Assembly: GCF_036053395.1 (NCBI RefSeq)
Contig: NZ_CP107942.1
Location: forward strand, 10,344,001 to 10,408,000
DNA length: 64,000 nucleotides
Reading direction: 5' to 3'
Source of the DNA: Actinoplanes sp. NBC_00393
GTDB taxonomy: Bacteria > Actinomycetota > Actinomycetes > Mycobacteriales > Micromonosporaceae
In this document: positions 16,669-25,974 of the stretch, one piece after another
How positions within the stretch are numbered: position 1 is the stretch's first letter
Layout of the letters: every line of letters begins with the position of its first letter
Program-made: the position numbers and the translations under genes
Notes under the pieces: model-generated
Database searches by the model: none
Told to the model about the DNA's origin: nothing
What the model saw: only the letters and a program-made list of their open reading frames with translations

Positions 16669-17771
16669 TGGGATCGCTGCGGTCGGTCGTCCTCGCCGGA
16701 GGAGGCACCGGCGGTCACATCTACCCGCTGCTCGCCTTCGCCGACGCTCTGCGGCGCCATTTCCCGGACATCCGGATCACCACGCTGGGCAGCCCGAAGG
16801 GCATGGAGAACGAGCTCATCCCGGCGGCCGGCTACGACCTGCGGGTCATCCCGGCGTTCCAGCTGCCCCGGTCGCTGAACCTGGACCTGCTGCGCACGCC
16901 GGACCGGATGTACCGGTCGGCCGCCGCGGCCGGCGAGATCATCGACGAGGTGCAGGCCGAGGTCGTGGTCGGGTTCGGTGGTTACGTCTCGGTGCCGGCC
17001 TACCTGGCGGCGTGGCGGCGTGAGCTGCCGATCGTGATCCACGAGGTGAACGTGCCGCCGGGCGTCGCCAATCGGATGGGCATGAAATTCACCAAGCGGG
17101 TCGCCGTCGGGTTCCCGCACCAGCTGGAGCAGGCCGAGTCGCTGCGCAACGCCCGGCTGGTCGGCGTGCCGCTGCGGACCGGTATCACACACATGGACCG
17201 GCCCGCCCTGCGCCCGCAGGCGCTCTACCACTTCGGGCTGCGGCCGGACCTGCCGGTGCTCTTCGTCTCCGGCGGCTCGTCCGGCGCCCGGACGATCAAC
17301 CTGGCGGTCGCCGGGGCGGCCAAGCGGCTCGCCCACGCCGGCATCCAGGTGCTGCACGTGCAGGGTGGGCGCAACGACCCGTTCGACGTGCCGAAAGACC
17401 TGCCGGTGCCCTATGTCGTCGTGCCCTACCTGTCGGACATGCAGCTCGGATACGCTGCCGCCGACCTGATGCTCTGCCGGGGCGGTGCGATCACGGTGGC
17501 CGAGACGACCGCGCTCGGCATGCCGGCGATCTACGTGCCCTATCCGTTCAGCAACCAGGAGCAGCGGCGCAACGCCCTGCCGGTGGTGGAGGCGGGTGGC
17601 GGCCTGCTCGTCGACAACAGCGAGCTGACGCCGGACTGGATCGAACGCAACATCATCCCGCTGGCGCGGGACCGGCAGCGGCTGGCCGGGATGGGCCACG
17701 CCGCGGCGGGCTACGGGCGCCGCGACGGTGACGAGCAGCTGCTGCGCTTCGTTCTCGAAGCGGTGAGCTGA
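16668..17771 (+). CDS. murG: Lipid II synthase MurG (GlcNAc transferase)
   Basis: Transfers GlcNAc from UDP-GlcNAc to lipid I at the inner face of the membrane. A 367-residue GT-B enzyme. The N-terminal LAGGGTGGHIYPLLA loop, GFGGYVSVPAYLAA, HEVNVPPGVANR and the UDP-GlcNAc site in GGAITVAETTALGMPAIYVPYP are all present. It starts at ATG 16668, overlapping the ftsW stop by one base, and its own stop overlaps the murC start the same way (TGATG). Confidence 0.96.
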   Translation: MGSLRSVVLAGGGTGGHIYPLLAFADALRRHFPDIRITTLGSPKGMENELIPAAGYDLRVIPAFQLPRSLNLDLLRTPDRMYRSAAAAGEIIDEVQAEVVVGFGGYVSVPAYLAAWRRELPIVIHEVNVPPGVANRMGMKFTKRVAVGFPHQLEQAESLRNARLVGVPLRTGITHMDRPALRPQALYHFGLRPDLPVLFVSGGSSGARTINLAVAGAAKRLAHAGIQVLHVQGGRNDPFDVPKDLPVPYVVVPYLSDMQLGYAAADLMLCRGGAITVAETTALGMPAIYVPYPFSNQEQRRNALPVVEAGGGLLVDNSELTPDWIERNIIPLARDRQRLAGMGHAAAGYGRRDGDEQLLRFVLEAVS

Positions 17772-19249
17772 TGCCTGATGACGACCGGCACGAAGACCGA
17801 GGGAGTGGATCTGTGAACACGGCGGAGCTGACGCCGGCCGGCGAGACGACCGCCGAGGACCTGGGCAGCGTGCACCTGATCGGGATCGGCGGGGTCGGCA
17901 TGGCCGGCCTGGCCCGGCTCCTGCTGACCCGCGGCGTGCCGGTCTCCGGCAGCGAGCTGCGCGAGTGGCCGGCCCTCGTGGCGCTGCGCGCGCTGGGCGG
18001 CACCGTCCACATGTCGCACGTGGAGTCCAACCTCGACGGCGTGGACACGGTGGTCTACTCGACCGCCATCCCGCAGGACCACATCGAGCTGGCCGAGGCG
18101 CGCCGCCGCGGCCTGCGAGTGCTGCACCGCTCCGAGGCGCTCAAGGCCGCCATGACCAACCGGCAGAGCATCGCGATCGCCGGGACCCACGGCAAGACGA
18201 CCACCACCTCGATCATGACGGTGATCCTGCAGCACGCCGGGCACGATCCGTCGTTCGTCATCGGTGGCGAGATCTCCGAGGCGGGCGCCGCGGGGCACCA
18301 CGGCAGCGGCCCGCACTTCGTGGTCGAGGCCGACGAGAGCGACAAGTCGTTCCTGATCTACCGGCCGCACGTCGCGATCATCACGAACATCGAGGGCGAT
18401 CACCTCAACAACTGGGGCGACCTGGACTCGCTGAAGGCCGGTTTCCTCGAGTTCGGCTCGCTCGCCGACGGTTTCGTGGTGACCTGCGCGGACGGTCCGG
18501 GTACCGAGGAGCTGATCGCCGGGCTGCGCGCGGCGGGCAAGACCGTTTACACGTACGGGGAATCGGCCGCCGCGGACCTTCGGATCAGTGAGATCGTCTC
18601 CACCGTGAGCGGTGTGCGGTACCAGGCCGAGCTGGACGGCAAGCCGCTCGGCGAGCTCAAGCTGGCGCTGCCCGGCAAGCACATGGGCCTGAACAGCGCG
18701 GCGACCGTGCTGACCGCCCTGAAACTGGGTCTGCCGCTGGACAAGGTGGTCGAGGCCCTGGAGTCGTTCCCGGGGGTCCGCCGCCGGTTCGAGCGCAAGG
18801 GCATCGCCGCCGGTGTGCGGGTCTACGACGAGTACGCGTACCACCCGACCTCGGTGAAGGCGGCGCTGCGCACCCTGCGCGAGGTGGCGGGGGACGGGCG
18901 GCTGCTGGTGGTCTTCCAGCCGTACCGGGTGTACCGCACCCGCGACCTGCAGGCCGAGCTCGCCGACGCGCTGCAAGTGGCCGACGAGGTGATCTGCATG
19001 GAGGTGTTCGGGCCGGGGGAGACCCGCGGACCGGGCGAGGGTGGCCGGGCGCTGACCGCGGCGATCGAGCTGCCGGCCGAGCAGAAGGTCTTCGTGCCGG
19101 ACTGGGAGGACGTGCCCGGCGAGGTGGTCCGGCGCAGCCGTCCGGGCGACGTGGTGGTGACCATGGGCGCGCCGCCGATCTCGCTGATGGGCGACGAGCT
19201 GCTGGCCGCGCTGGCCGAGGCGGACCAGCAGCCGGACCTGGCGAGGTAG
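17771..19249 (+). CDS. murC: UDP-MurNAc:L-alanine ligase MurC
   Basis: First ligase of the stem peptide pathway. 492 residues from ATG 17771; a GTG at 17813 with a GGGAG in front is a good alternative that trims 14 residues. The Rossmann motif HLIGIGGVGMAGLARLL, the ATP loop GTHGKTTTTS, VVEADESDKSFL and YDEYAYHPTSVKAAL are classical MurC features. It is coupled to murG by a one-base overlap and is followed by ftsQ after 5 bp. murB, beside murC in some bacteria, is absent here. Confidence 0.95.
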   Translation: MPDDDRHEDRGSGSVNTAELTPAGETTAEDLGSVHLIGIGGVGMAGLARLLLTRGVPVSGSELREWPALVALRALGGTVHMSHVESNLDGVDTVVYSTAIPQDHIELAEARRRGLRVLHRSEALKAAMTNRQSIAIAGTHGKTTTTSIMTVILQHAGHDPSFVIGGEISEAGAAGHHGSGPHFVVEADESDKSFLIYRPHVAIITNIEGDHLNNWGDLDSLKAGFLEFGSLADGFVVTCADGPGTEELIAGLRAAGKTVYTYGESAAADLRISEIVSTVSGVRYQAELDGKPLGELKLALPGKHMGLNSAATVLTALKLGLPLDKVVEALESFPGVRRRFERKGIAAGVRVYDEYAYHPTSVKAALRTLREVAGDGRLLVVFQPYRVYRTRDLQAELADALQVADEVICMEVFGPGETRGPGEGGRALTAAIELPAEQKVFVPDWEDVPGEVVRRSRPGDVVVTMGAPPISLMGDELLAALAEADQQPDLAR

Positions 19250-19254
19250 TCCGG

Positions 19255-20022
19255 ATGGCCGGCGGGGGCACGCGCAACTGGCGGCTGGTCCGGGCCGACA
19301 CGGACGCCGTACCGCCGTCGGCGCGCCGGTTCATGGCCCGGGCCCGGCAGCGGCGCCTGCGGGCCGCGCTGCCCTGGCTGGCCGGCGCCGGTGTGCTGCT
19401 GGTCGCCGGCGCGCTGGGCTGGTTGGTGTACGGCACCGCGGTGCTGGGCGTGCGCCAGGTCCGGGTGGTCGGCGCCGAGCTGCTCACCACGGATCAGGTC
19501 CGCGAGGCCGCTGCGGTCCCGGCCGAGTTGCCGCTGGCCCGGGTCGACCTGGACGAGGTCGGCGCCCGGGTACGCGGCCTGCCCCCGGTGGACCGGGTGG
19601 TGGTGAGCCGCAGCTGGCCGTCGACCGTGGTGGTCGAGGTGGTGGAGCGCAGCGCGGTGGCCGCGGTGCCGATGCGCGAGCAGTTCCTGCTGATCGACGA
19701 CGACGGCGTCCCGTTCCGGACCACGGGAAAGCAGCCCCGCAACCTGCCGCTGGCCCGGCTGGCCACGCCCGGCCCGGCGGACGCGAACACCGAGTCGGCG
19801 CTGACCGTGCTCGGCGCCCTCAGCGACGAGTTGCGCGAGCAGCTGGTGGCGGTGGCCGTGGCGTCGCCCGTGGAGATCCGGCTGGAGCTGCGCAAGGGCC
19901 GGGTGGTCATCTGGGGTGACGACACCAAGAGCGACGAGAAGAGCAAGGTCGCCACGGCGCTGCTGCGGCAGAAGGGCGACGAGATCGACGTGAGCGCCCC
20001 GTCGGTGGTGACCATTCGGTAG
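19255..20022 (+). CDS. ftsQ: Cell division protein FtsQ (POTRA domain)
   Basis: A 255-residue bitopic protein: basic cytoplasmic N-terminus, one membrane helix at about 43-63, then a POTRA domain (VLGVRQVRVVGAELLTTDQVREAAAV) and the FtsQ/DivIB beta domain (VSRSWPSTVVVEVVERSAVA, FLLIDDDGVPF). It anchors the FtsQLB complex that activates FtsWI. It starts 5 bp after murC and is the last gene before the ftsZ promoter region. Confidence 0.93.
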   Translation: MAGGGTRNWRLVRADTDAVPPSARRFMARARQRRLRAALPWLAGAGVLLVAGALGWLVYGTAVLGVRQVRVVGAELLTTDQVREAAAVPAELPLARVDLDEVGARVRGLPPVDRVVVSRSWPSTVVVEVVERSAVAAVPMREQFLLIDDDGVPFRTTGKQPRNLPLARLATPGPADANTESALTVLGALSDELREQLVAVAVASPVEIRLELRKGRVVIWGDDTKSDEKSKVATALLRQKGDEIDVSAPSVVTIR

Positions 20023-20319
20023 CCATGCGGCCAAACGGACAATACGTCACGAACGGAATATTGCGTCCGAGGTTACGGGTCAGTCGGATACTCACCTCGT
20101 AAGCGGACGCGACACGCCGCTCCGGGTCTTTGGCTGCGGCGTCATGTCCGCATACGTTGCGTCGAGAGGTTCGTGTGGTTGACATAACTCTGAACCTCTA
20201 GTAGAGGGTGAGGGTTTCCTCGCCCTCCCTTGTACGGCAGCGGATGTCGAAAGTGCGGTCCCTCCCCGGACCGCAGGGGCCGTCGACGTCCGCCAACCCC
20301 GAAGGGAAGGCTGAGCCCG
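20023..20319 (+). promoter_or_regulatory. ftsQ-ftsZ intergenic region with ftsZ promoter
   Basis: A clear sigma-A-type promoter: TTGACA at 20179-20184, then exactly 17 bp, then TAGAGG at 20202-20207. The -10 element is the right arm of a perfect inverted repeat, CCTCTA-G-TAGAGG (20195-20207), which could be an operator. The transcript leader would be about 105 nt, ending with AAGGGAAGG before the ftsZ ATG. The AT-richer block at 20030-20080 could hold a further promoter. Own promoters for ftsZ are well known in actinomycetes. Confidence 0.75.
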
Positions 20320-21447
20320 ATGACACCTCCGCACAACTACCTTGCGGTCATCAAGGTCGTCGGCATCGGCGGCGGCGGCGTGAATGCCGTGAACCGCATG
20401 ATCGAGGTAGGGCTCAAAGGCGTCGAGTTCATCGCGATCAACACCGATGCCCAGGCGCTGCTGATGAGCGACGCCGACGTGAAGCTGGACGTCGGCCGGG
20501 AGCTGACCCGTGGACTGGGCGCCGGCGCTCAGCCCGAGGTCGGCAAGAGCGCCGCCGAGGACCACCGCGACGAGATCGAAGAAGTGCTCAAGGGCGCCGA
20601 CATGGTCTTCGTGACCTGTGGCGAGGGCGGCGGCACCGGCACCGGCGGCGCGCCGGTGGTGGCGAACATCGCCCGCAAGCTGGGCGCGCTGACCATCGGC
20701 GTGGTCACCCGGCCGTTCTCGTTCGAGGGCAAGCGCCGCCAGGTGCAGGCCGAGGCCGGCATCGACGAGCTGCGCAACCAGTGCGACACGCTCATCGTCA
20801 TCCCGAACGACCGGCTGCTCGCCCTCGGCGACCGCGGGATCAGCATGATGGACGCGTTCCGCCAGGCCGACCAGGTGCTGCTCTCCGGTGTGCAGGGCAT
20901 CACCGACCTGATCACCACGCCGGGTCTGATCAACCTCGACTTCGCCGACGTGAAGAGCGTCATGAAGGAGGCCGGCAGCGCCCTGATGGGCATCGGCTCG
21001 GCGCGCGGGGACAACCGGGCGGTCGAGGCGGCCGAGAAGGCGATCTCCAGCCCGCTGCTGGAGCAGAGCATGGACGGCGCCCGCGGCGTGCTGCTCTCCA
21101 TCGCCGGTGGTTCGGACCTCGGTCTGTTCGAGATCAACGACGCGGCCCAGCTGGTCACCGACGCGGCGCACCCGGACGCGAACATCATCTTCGGCGCGGT
21201 CATCGACGACGCGCTCGGCGACGAGGTGCGGGTCACGGTGATCGCGGCGGGCTTCGACGGGGGCACGCCCTCGTACAAGCCGGTCGAGTCGGTCCGCAAG
21301 GTCCCGGCGCCCGCCACCAGCGCTCCGGCGCCGGCCGCGACGCCGCCGGTGCCGGTGACCCCGCCGCCCGCGACCACCACGCCGGCCCCGCGGCGGATGC
21401 TGTTCGACGACGTGGACGTGCCGGACTTCCTCAAGAACGGCTCGTAA
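20320..21447 (+). CDS. ftsZ: Cell division GTPase FtsZ
   Basis: The tubulin-like GTPase that forms the Z ring. 375 residues from ATG 20320, where the conserved [22 protein letters not shown] begins. The GTP loop [12 protein letters not shown] (near 103-114) and the T7 synergy loop region [14 protein letters not shown] are intact. A Pro/Ala-rich linker is followed by the conserved tail [13 protein letters not shown], which binds SepF and other partners. An upstream in-frame start would add 30 implausible residues. yggS follows after 9 bp. Confidence 0.98.
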   Translation: MTPPHNYLAVIKVVGIGGGGVNAVNRMIEVGLKGVEFIAINTDAQALLMSDADVKLDVGRELTRGLGAGAQPEVGKSAAEDHRDEIEEVLKGADMVFVTCGEGGGTGTGGAPVVANIARKLGALTIGVVTRPFSFEGKRRQVQAEAGIDELRNQCDTLIVIPNDRLLALGDRGISMMDAFRQADQVLLSGVQGITDLITTPGLINLDFADVKSVMKEAGSALMGIGSARGDNRAVEAAEKAISSPLLEQSMDGARGVLLSIAGGSDLGLFEINDAAQLVTDAAHPDANIIFGAVIDDALGDEVRVTVIAAGFDGGTPSYKPVESVRKVPAPATSAPAPAATPPVPVTPPPATTTPAPRRMLFDDVDVPDFLKNGS

Positions 21448-21456
21448 TCTCCTTCA

Positions 21457-22167
21457 ATGGTTTATGACGACCGGCGGCGGGCCGAGCTCGCCGCCAATCT
21501 TCAGCAGGTGCGGGAGCGGATCGCGCGGGCCTGCGAGGCGGCGGGACGGCCACCGGGGTCGGTGATCCTGACCGCCGTGACGAAGACCTACCCGGCGAGC
21601 GACGTGCTGTTGCTCGCCGGGCTCGGCATCACCGACGTCGCGGAGAACCGGGACCAGGAGGCCTCCGCCAAGGCGGCCGAGGTCCGTGCCGCCGGCGCCG
21701 GCCTGCGCTGGCACTTCGTCGGCCAGTTGCAGCGCAACAAGGCCAGATCAGTGGTGACGTACGCCGACGTGGTCGAATCGGTGGACTCGGAGCGCCTGGT
21801 CACCGCCCTGGCCCGGGCCACCGCAGACCGGGCGGTCCCGCTCGACGTGCTGATCCAGGTGAGCATCGACGGCGACCCCGAGCGCGGCGGCGTGATTGAA
21901 AATGATCTTTGGCGGGTATCCGACTCAGTGGCCTCATCGGACGGTCTCCGCCTCGCCGGCGTGATGGCGGTCGCGCCGCTCGGCTGGGATCCGGACCGGG
22001 CGTTCGCACAGCTCGCCGTCCTGGCTGGACGGTTGGCCGAGCGGCATCCGGGTGCCACGACGCTCTCCGCGGGCATGAGCGGCGATCTCGAGGCGGCGAT
22101 CCGGCACGGGGCGACACACGTACGGATCGGTACTTCTTTACTCGGGATGCGAAACTCGCTGCGGTAG
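21457..22167 (+). CDS. PLP homeostasis protein (YggS/YlmE family)
   Basis: A fold-type III PLP-binding protein of 236 residues that carries PLP without known catalysis and helps balance vitamin B6. PLP would bind the Lys in TAVTKTYPASDV (near 42). WHFVGQLQRNKAR, VESVDSERL, QVSIDGDPERGG and SAGMSGDLEAAIRHGATHVRIGTSLLG are conserved family blocks. It follows ftsZ by 9 bp. The YlmD-like gene usually between them in relatives is absent. Confidence 0.92.
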   Translation: MVYDDRRRAELAANLQQVRERIARACEAAGRPPGSVILTAVTKTYPASDVLLLAGLGITDVAENRDQEASAKAAEVRAAGAGLRWHFVGQLQRNKARSVVTYADVVESVDSERLVTALARATADRAVPLDVLIQVSIDGDPERGGVIENDLWRVSDSVASSDGLRLAGVMAVAPLGWDPDRAFAQLAVLAGRLAERHPGATTLSAGMSGDLEAAIRHGATHVRIGTSLLGMRNSLR

Positions 22168-22397
22168 CCTTGCGGCGGGCAGCAAACTACACAGGTGTTG
22201 TTTTGCGCGACGTGCCACTGGGCTTCGCACACCCACGGCGGCCGGAGCGTCCGACGACGCAGCGTCGCGGCGGGTCGTGGGTCCGAATCGGATCCGTTTC
22301 CTCGACCCGCACGAGGGGGGACGCGGCACGCCAAGGGGGCGCGGGCCGCACGGGCTGACGGAGGTGGGGGCATGGACTCTTCCCAGGGAGGGGCGGC

Positions 22398-23123
22398 ATG
22401 AGCGGGGCGTTTCGCAAGGCGGGCGTCTGGCTCGGCCTGGTCGAGGAGGACGACGACCGCGGTTATGACGACCGCAACTACCGGGAGAGCTCCTACCGTG
22501 GCCGCGAGCGGGAGCGGGACCGGGAGCGGTATTCGCGCGACCACTCGTACGCCGACGAGTTCGCCGACGAGGACGAGATCGAGGAGGAGCGCCCGGCGCC
22601 GCGCACGCGGCGGGAGTCCACCGGTCACAGCCGCCTCAGTGAGCGGGCGTCCGTCCGGGCCGACCTGGAGCGGGAGGAGAGCGAGCGCCTCGATCGGGCG
22701 AGCGTGCGCTCCATCGCCCCCCGCACCGTCGCCCCGCAGCAGCCCGACGAGCTCGCCTATTCGACCAGGGAGAACCTGGCGCTGAAGCCGCAGCCGCTGG
22801 TCCACCAGCAGCCGGTGCACCAGCGCCCGGTCGAGGAGGAGCAGCGGTACCAGATCACCACCCTGCACCCGACCACCTACCGGGAGGCGCGCACCATCGG
22901 CGAGCACTTCCGGGACGGCGTTCCGGTGATCATCAATCTCACCGAGATGGATGAATCGGATGCCCGCCGTCTGGTGGACTTCGCCGCCGGGCTGGCTTTC
23001 GGTCTGCGGGGTACGATCGAGCGCGTGACCAACCGGGTTTTCCTGCTCTCACCGGCAAATGTCCAGGTCACCGCGGAGGACAAGGCCAAGATCGCTGAGG
23101 GCGGCTTCTTCACCCAGAGCTGA
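22398..23123 (+). CDS. sepF: Cell division protein SepF
   Basis: A 241-residue FtsZ partner that tethers the Z ring to the membrane. The N-terminal amphipathic helix ([18 protein letters not shown]) is followed by a long charged linker rich in Arg and Glu (about 20-145). The C-terminal SepF domain (about 150-235) has [40 protein letters not shown] and VFLLSP. GGGAGGGG precedes the ATG. The linker is longer than in Bacillus SepF, as usual in actinobacteria. Confidence 0.95.
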   Translation: MSGAFRKAGVWLGLVEEDDDRGYDDRNYRESSYRGRERERDRERYSRDHSYADEFADEDEIEEERPAPRTRRESTGHSRLSERASVRADLEREESERLDRASVRSIAPRTVAPQQPDELAYSTRENLALKPQPLVHQQPVHQRPVEEEQRYQITTLHPTTYREARTIGEHFRDGVPVIINLTEMDESDARRLVDFAAGLAFGLRGTIERVTNRVFLLSPANVQVTAEDKAKIAEGGFFTQS

Positions 23124-23190
23124 TTCACTGAGTTGATTCAACCCTGAGTGCAACACCTGCGAGTTGACCCGAACGAGGGATCCGCCTGAC

Positions 23191-23496
23191 GTGCTGTCGA
23201 TCGTGTTCCAGAGTCTCTACGTGCTGCTGTACCTCTTCTTCATAGTGCTGCTGGCCAGGTTCGTGCTGGGCGCGGTGCTCCAGTACGGACGGCGATGGCA
23301 GCCGAGCCGGGGCGCCTCCGCCGGACTCGAATCGGTGTGGAGCGTCACGGATCCGCCCCTCAAGGCGTTGAGGCGTGTGATCCCACCGCTGCGCATTGGT
23401 AACGTGAGTTTGGACCTGGCTTCCATCGTGCTGCTGGTTATCCTGTTCGTGCTCATGAACTTCGTGCTGGCCCCACTGATTCGTACGTATAGCTAG
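23191..23496 (+). CDS. YggT family membrane protein
   Basis: A 101-residue protein from GTG 23191 with two hydrophobic segments: one near the N-terminus (YVLLYLFFIVLLARFVLG) and one near the C-terminus (LASIVLLVILFVLMNFVLAPLI). The loop VTDPPLKALRRVIPPLRIGNVSLDLA carries the Pro-rich YggT motif. GAGGGA lies 10 nt upstream of the start. YggT genes sit between sepF and divIVA in most actinobacteria. A role in division or osmotic stress is suspected but not known. Confidence 0.9.
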   Translation: MLSIVFQSLYVLLYLFFIVLLARFVLGAVLQYGRRWQPSRGASAGLESVWSVTDPPLKALRRVIPPLRIGNVSLDLASIVLLVILFVLMNFVLAPLIRTYS

Positions 23497-23565
23497 ACAG
23501 TTCGTACTTACAGCTAGACAGCAGCCCCGCCCCAACCGCGGCCGCGACTGACCCGAGGAGTTTCG

Positions 23566-24381
23566 ATGCCGCTGACCCCGGCCGACGTGCACAACGTCGC
23601 CTTCAAGAAGCCCCCGATCGGCAAGCGGGGGTATGACGAGGAGGAGGTCGACGCCTTCCTTGACGAGGTGGAGCGCGAGCTCGCCCGTCTGATCGAGGAG
23701 AACAACGAGCTGCGCGCCCAGGTGGAGCGCGGCGGTCGGGGTGGCGCACCAGCCGGCCCGAGTGCCGACCCCCGCATGGCTGCCGAGCTCAACGACCTCA
23801 AGGCCCAGCTCGACCGGGTGCAGCGGGACAAGTCGGCGGCCGAGCAGGCCGCCCGCCAGATGCAGGCCGAGCTCGAGCAGGTTCGTGCCCAGGGCCCCGG
23901 CCCCGGTGCGGCCACCGGCGGCGCCGACGGCGAGCAGCAGGCCCTGCGCGTGCTGATGATGGCCCAGCGCACCGCCGACGACCACGTGTCGGACGCCCGG
24001 CGCGAGGCCGACAAGCTTCTCTCCGACGCCCGCTCGAAGGCCGAGGAGGTCACCCGCGAGGCCCGGGCCAAGGCCGACGCCCTCGAGCGCGACGCGCGTC
24101 AGCGGCACCAGGAGGCCATGGGCGGCCTGGACGCCAAGCGGACCGCGCTGCAGAAGCACATCGAGGAGCTCAAGCAGTTCGAGCGGGAGTACCGCACGCG
24201 GCTCAAGGCGTACCTCGAGAGTCAGCTGCGTGACCTGGACGGCCGGGGTCAGGGCCTCGAGGCTGAGCTGTCACGCGCGGACGCGAGCCGTTCCGTCGGT
24301 GGTTCCGGCGGTCTCGCCGCTGCCGGCCTGGCCGGGTCGTACGGCGGTGGCCGCACCAACTCCATCGAGTCGGGTCGCTGA
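23566..24381 (+). CDS. divIVA: Polar growth protein DivIVA/Wag31
   Basis: A coiled-coil scaffold of 271 residues that marks cell poles and recruits the growth machinery in actinobacteria. The N-terminal membrane-binding domain is [36 protein letters not shown]. Long coiled coils follow (about 30-75 and 90-240), separated by Gly/Pro-rich linkers near 62-72 and 110-125. A GAGGAG Shine-Dalgarno lies just upstream. It is the last gene of the division cluster. Confidence 0.95.
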   Translation: MPLTPADVHNVAFKKPPIGKRGYDEEEVDAFLDEVERELARLIEENNELRAQVERGGRGGAPAGPSADPRMAAELNDLKAQLDRVQRDKSAAEQAARQMQAELEQVRAQGPGPGAATGGADGEQQALRVLMMAQRTADDHVSDARREADKLLSDARSKAEEVTREARAKADALERDARQRHQEAMGGLDAKRTALQKHIEELKQFEREYRTRLKAYLESQLRDLDGRGQGLEAELSRADASRSVGGSGGLAAAGLAGSYGGGRTNSIESGR

Positions 24382-24414
24382 CCGCAGCACCCCGCACCGC
24401 GACGAGGATGAGCC

Positions 24415-25344
24415 ATGATCGTTGCTAGTCTCCTGCTCATCCCCGTCGCGGTGCTGTTTCTCGCGCTCGGTCTGATCAACGGTTCGAGCAGTCTTCTCAT
24501 AGCTTCGATCGTGGTCAGCCTGATGGCCGCGGTCGCCCTGGTGATCGGCGCCCGGCAGGCCGCCGCGTCCCGCCGGCTCGCCGCTCAGAGCGGTCCCAAG
24601 CGCGCCGTGCCGATGCCGGAGGCACCCACCCGAGAGGGCCGGCCGGACAGCGAGGCCGAAGCCTGGGACACCGAGGAGCGGTACGCCGAAGCCGCCGCTG
24701 CCCCCGCCGAAGATTCTGCCCCCGTGACGGTGGCCACCGCAGGCGATTCGGTGAGCTACGACGACGACACCATCCTCGCCGATCAAGCGGGAGCGGCGCC
24801 GGCCGTCACGGTGGACGACGACGAGGTGGAGCGGGCCCGGGCGGCCGGCGCACGCGATACCGCGACCCATCTGGGCGACTCCAGGGACGCCGTTCCGTCC
24901 GCTGCCGCAGACTCTGCTCAATCTGACTCCACGTCGCAATTCGCCCCTCCCGCGACCGCCGAGGACTACCAGCGCGCGTCGTCCACCATCGACGCCGCCC
25001 GCAGTGCCGAGCCGGAGGACCGGTCCTGGCGCCGGCCCGCCGAGGCGGCTGCCGAGACGCCCGACCCCACGGTCGACGAGTTCGGTGAGCCCGACGACGA
25101 CGATCCGGACGACGAGCCGCTGCCGCAGTCGGTGCGGCCCGCCGACGCCGTGCTGATCGCCCGGCTGGACCTCGAGGTGCTGGTGGTCGACGGGCGGCCG
25201 CGCTATCACATGGCGGACTGCCCGCACCTGGTCGGCCGGCTGACCGAGGCGCTGCCGGTGAACGAGGCGGTGGAACTGGGGTTCAGCCCGTGCGGGCTGT
25301 GCCGCCCGGTCGATCGGCTGGTCGCCACGGTGGCGCACCGCTGA
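24415..25344 (+). CDS. Membrane protein with acidic linker and His/Cys C-terminal motif
   Basis: A 309-residue protein of unknown role. Two membrane helices lie at residues 3-20 and 24-45, then about 190 acidic, disordered residues, then a compact C-terminal domain (about 245-309). That domain reads RYHMADCPHLVGR, then LPVNEAVELGFSPCGLCRP: an H-x4-C-x-H and a later C-x2-C, a pattern that could bind a metal ion. It starts 33 bp after divIVA. I recall similar tails near divIVA in other actinomycetes but know of no function. Confidence 0.7.
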   Translation: MIVASLLLIPVAVLFLALGLINGSSSLLIASIVVSLMAAVALVIGARQAAASRRLAAQSGPKRAVPMPEAPTREGRPDSEAEAWDTEERYAEAAAAPAEDSAPVTVATAGDSVSYDDDTILADQAGAAPAVTVDDDEVERARAAGARDTATHLGDSRDAVPSAAADSAQSDSTSQFAPPATAEDYQRASSTIDAARSAEPEDRSWRRPAEAAAETPDPTVDEFGEPDDDDPDDEPLPQSVRPADAVLIARLDLEVLVVDGRPRYHMADCPHLVGRLTEALPVNEAVELGFSPCGLCRPVDRLVATVAHR

Positions 25345-25346
25345 CC

Positions 25347-25658
25347 GTGAATGATCATCGCCCGCCGGCCCCCGGCTCGGTGCCGGTACGGGTTCGGCCG
25401 GGCGCCGGCCGCACCCGGGTGGGTGGCCGGTACGACGGCCCGCACGGTCCGGCGCTGATCGTCGCGGTCGGGGCCCCGGCGGTGGACGGCAAGGCGACCG
25501 AGGCGGTCCGCCGGGCCCTGGCCGACGCTCTGGGCGTGCGCCCGGCGCACGTGGCTCTCCGGATCGGGGTGACCAGCCGGGACAAGGTCTTCACCGTGTC
25601 GGCGCCGCCCGATCAGTGGACCGGCCGGCTCGCCGAGCTCCGTGACGGCACGCGGTGA
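25347..25658 (+). CDS. DUF167 (YggU) family protein
   Basis: A 103-residue protein from GTG 25347, two bases after the preceding stop codon. The DUF167 pattern is visible: VPVRVRPGAGRTRVGG, LIVAVGAPAVDGKATEAVRRALADALGV, and RIGVTSRDKVFTVS. The fold is known from structures; the function is not. Members often lie near yggT and yggS genes, as here. Confidence 0.85.
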   Translation: MNDHRPPAPGSVPVRVRPGAGRTRVGGRYDGPHGPALIVAVGAPAVDGKATEAVRRALADALGVRPAHVALRIGVTSRDKVFTVSAPPDQWTGRLAELRDGTR

Positions 25659-25674
25659 CGGGATGTGAAGGATT

Positions 25675-25739
25675 CCTCACGTGAGGTGTATCGTCGGTTA
25701 TCCGACGGCATCATGACCTGTTCATGATGTTTTGTCGGA
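25675..25739 (+). promoter_or_regulatory. Palindrome and competing hairpins before the DksA/TraR gene
   Basis: Three structures lie in 65 bp. CCTCACGTGAGG (25675-25686) is a perfect 12-bp palindrome. CGTCGG-TTAT-CCGACG (25692-25707) is a perfect hairpin. TCCGAC (25701-25706) can instead pair with GTCGGA (25734-25739) around a perfect inner stem CATCATGA/TCATGATG (25709-25716, 25722-25729). The two hairpins share the CCGAC strand, so they exclude each other. They sit in the 316-bp gap between the DUF167 gene and the DksA/TraR gene. The rest of that gap shows no gene. Confidence 0.6.
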
Positions 25740-25974
25740 TCCGGGGTGGGATGACAGGTTGTCGAGGTAGCTCACCTTCCGTATCCTTGCGACCTCCTCC
25801 GAGTGCGCGGCCGCTTTCCAGCCGCGCCATTTCTGCACGTGGGGGAAGATCTACGGCGGCAACCGCTGAAGACGACACGGGGTTATGACAGGGGACGGGT
25901 GGCATCGGCACCGGCCGCCCGCGATCCCGGAGACCGCTGATCGCCGCGCGCCGAGCGCGGCCGAGGGAGCGACG

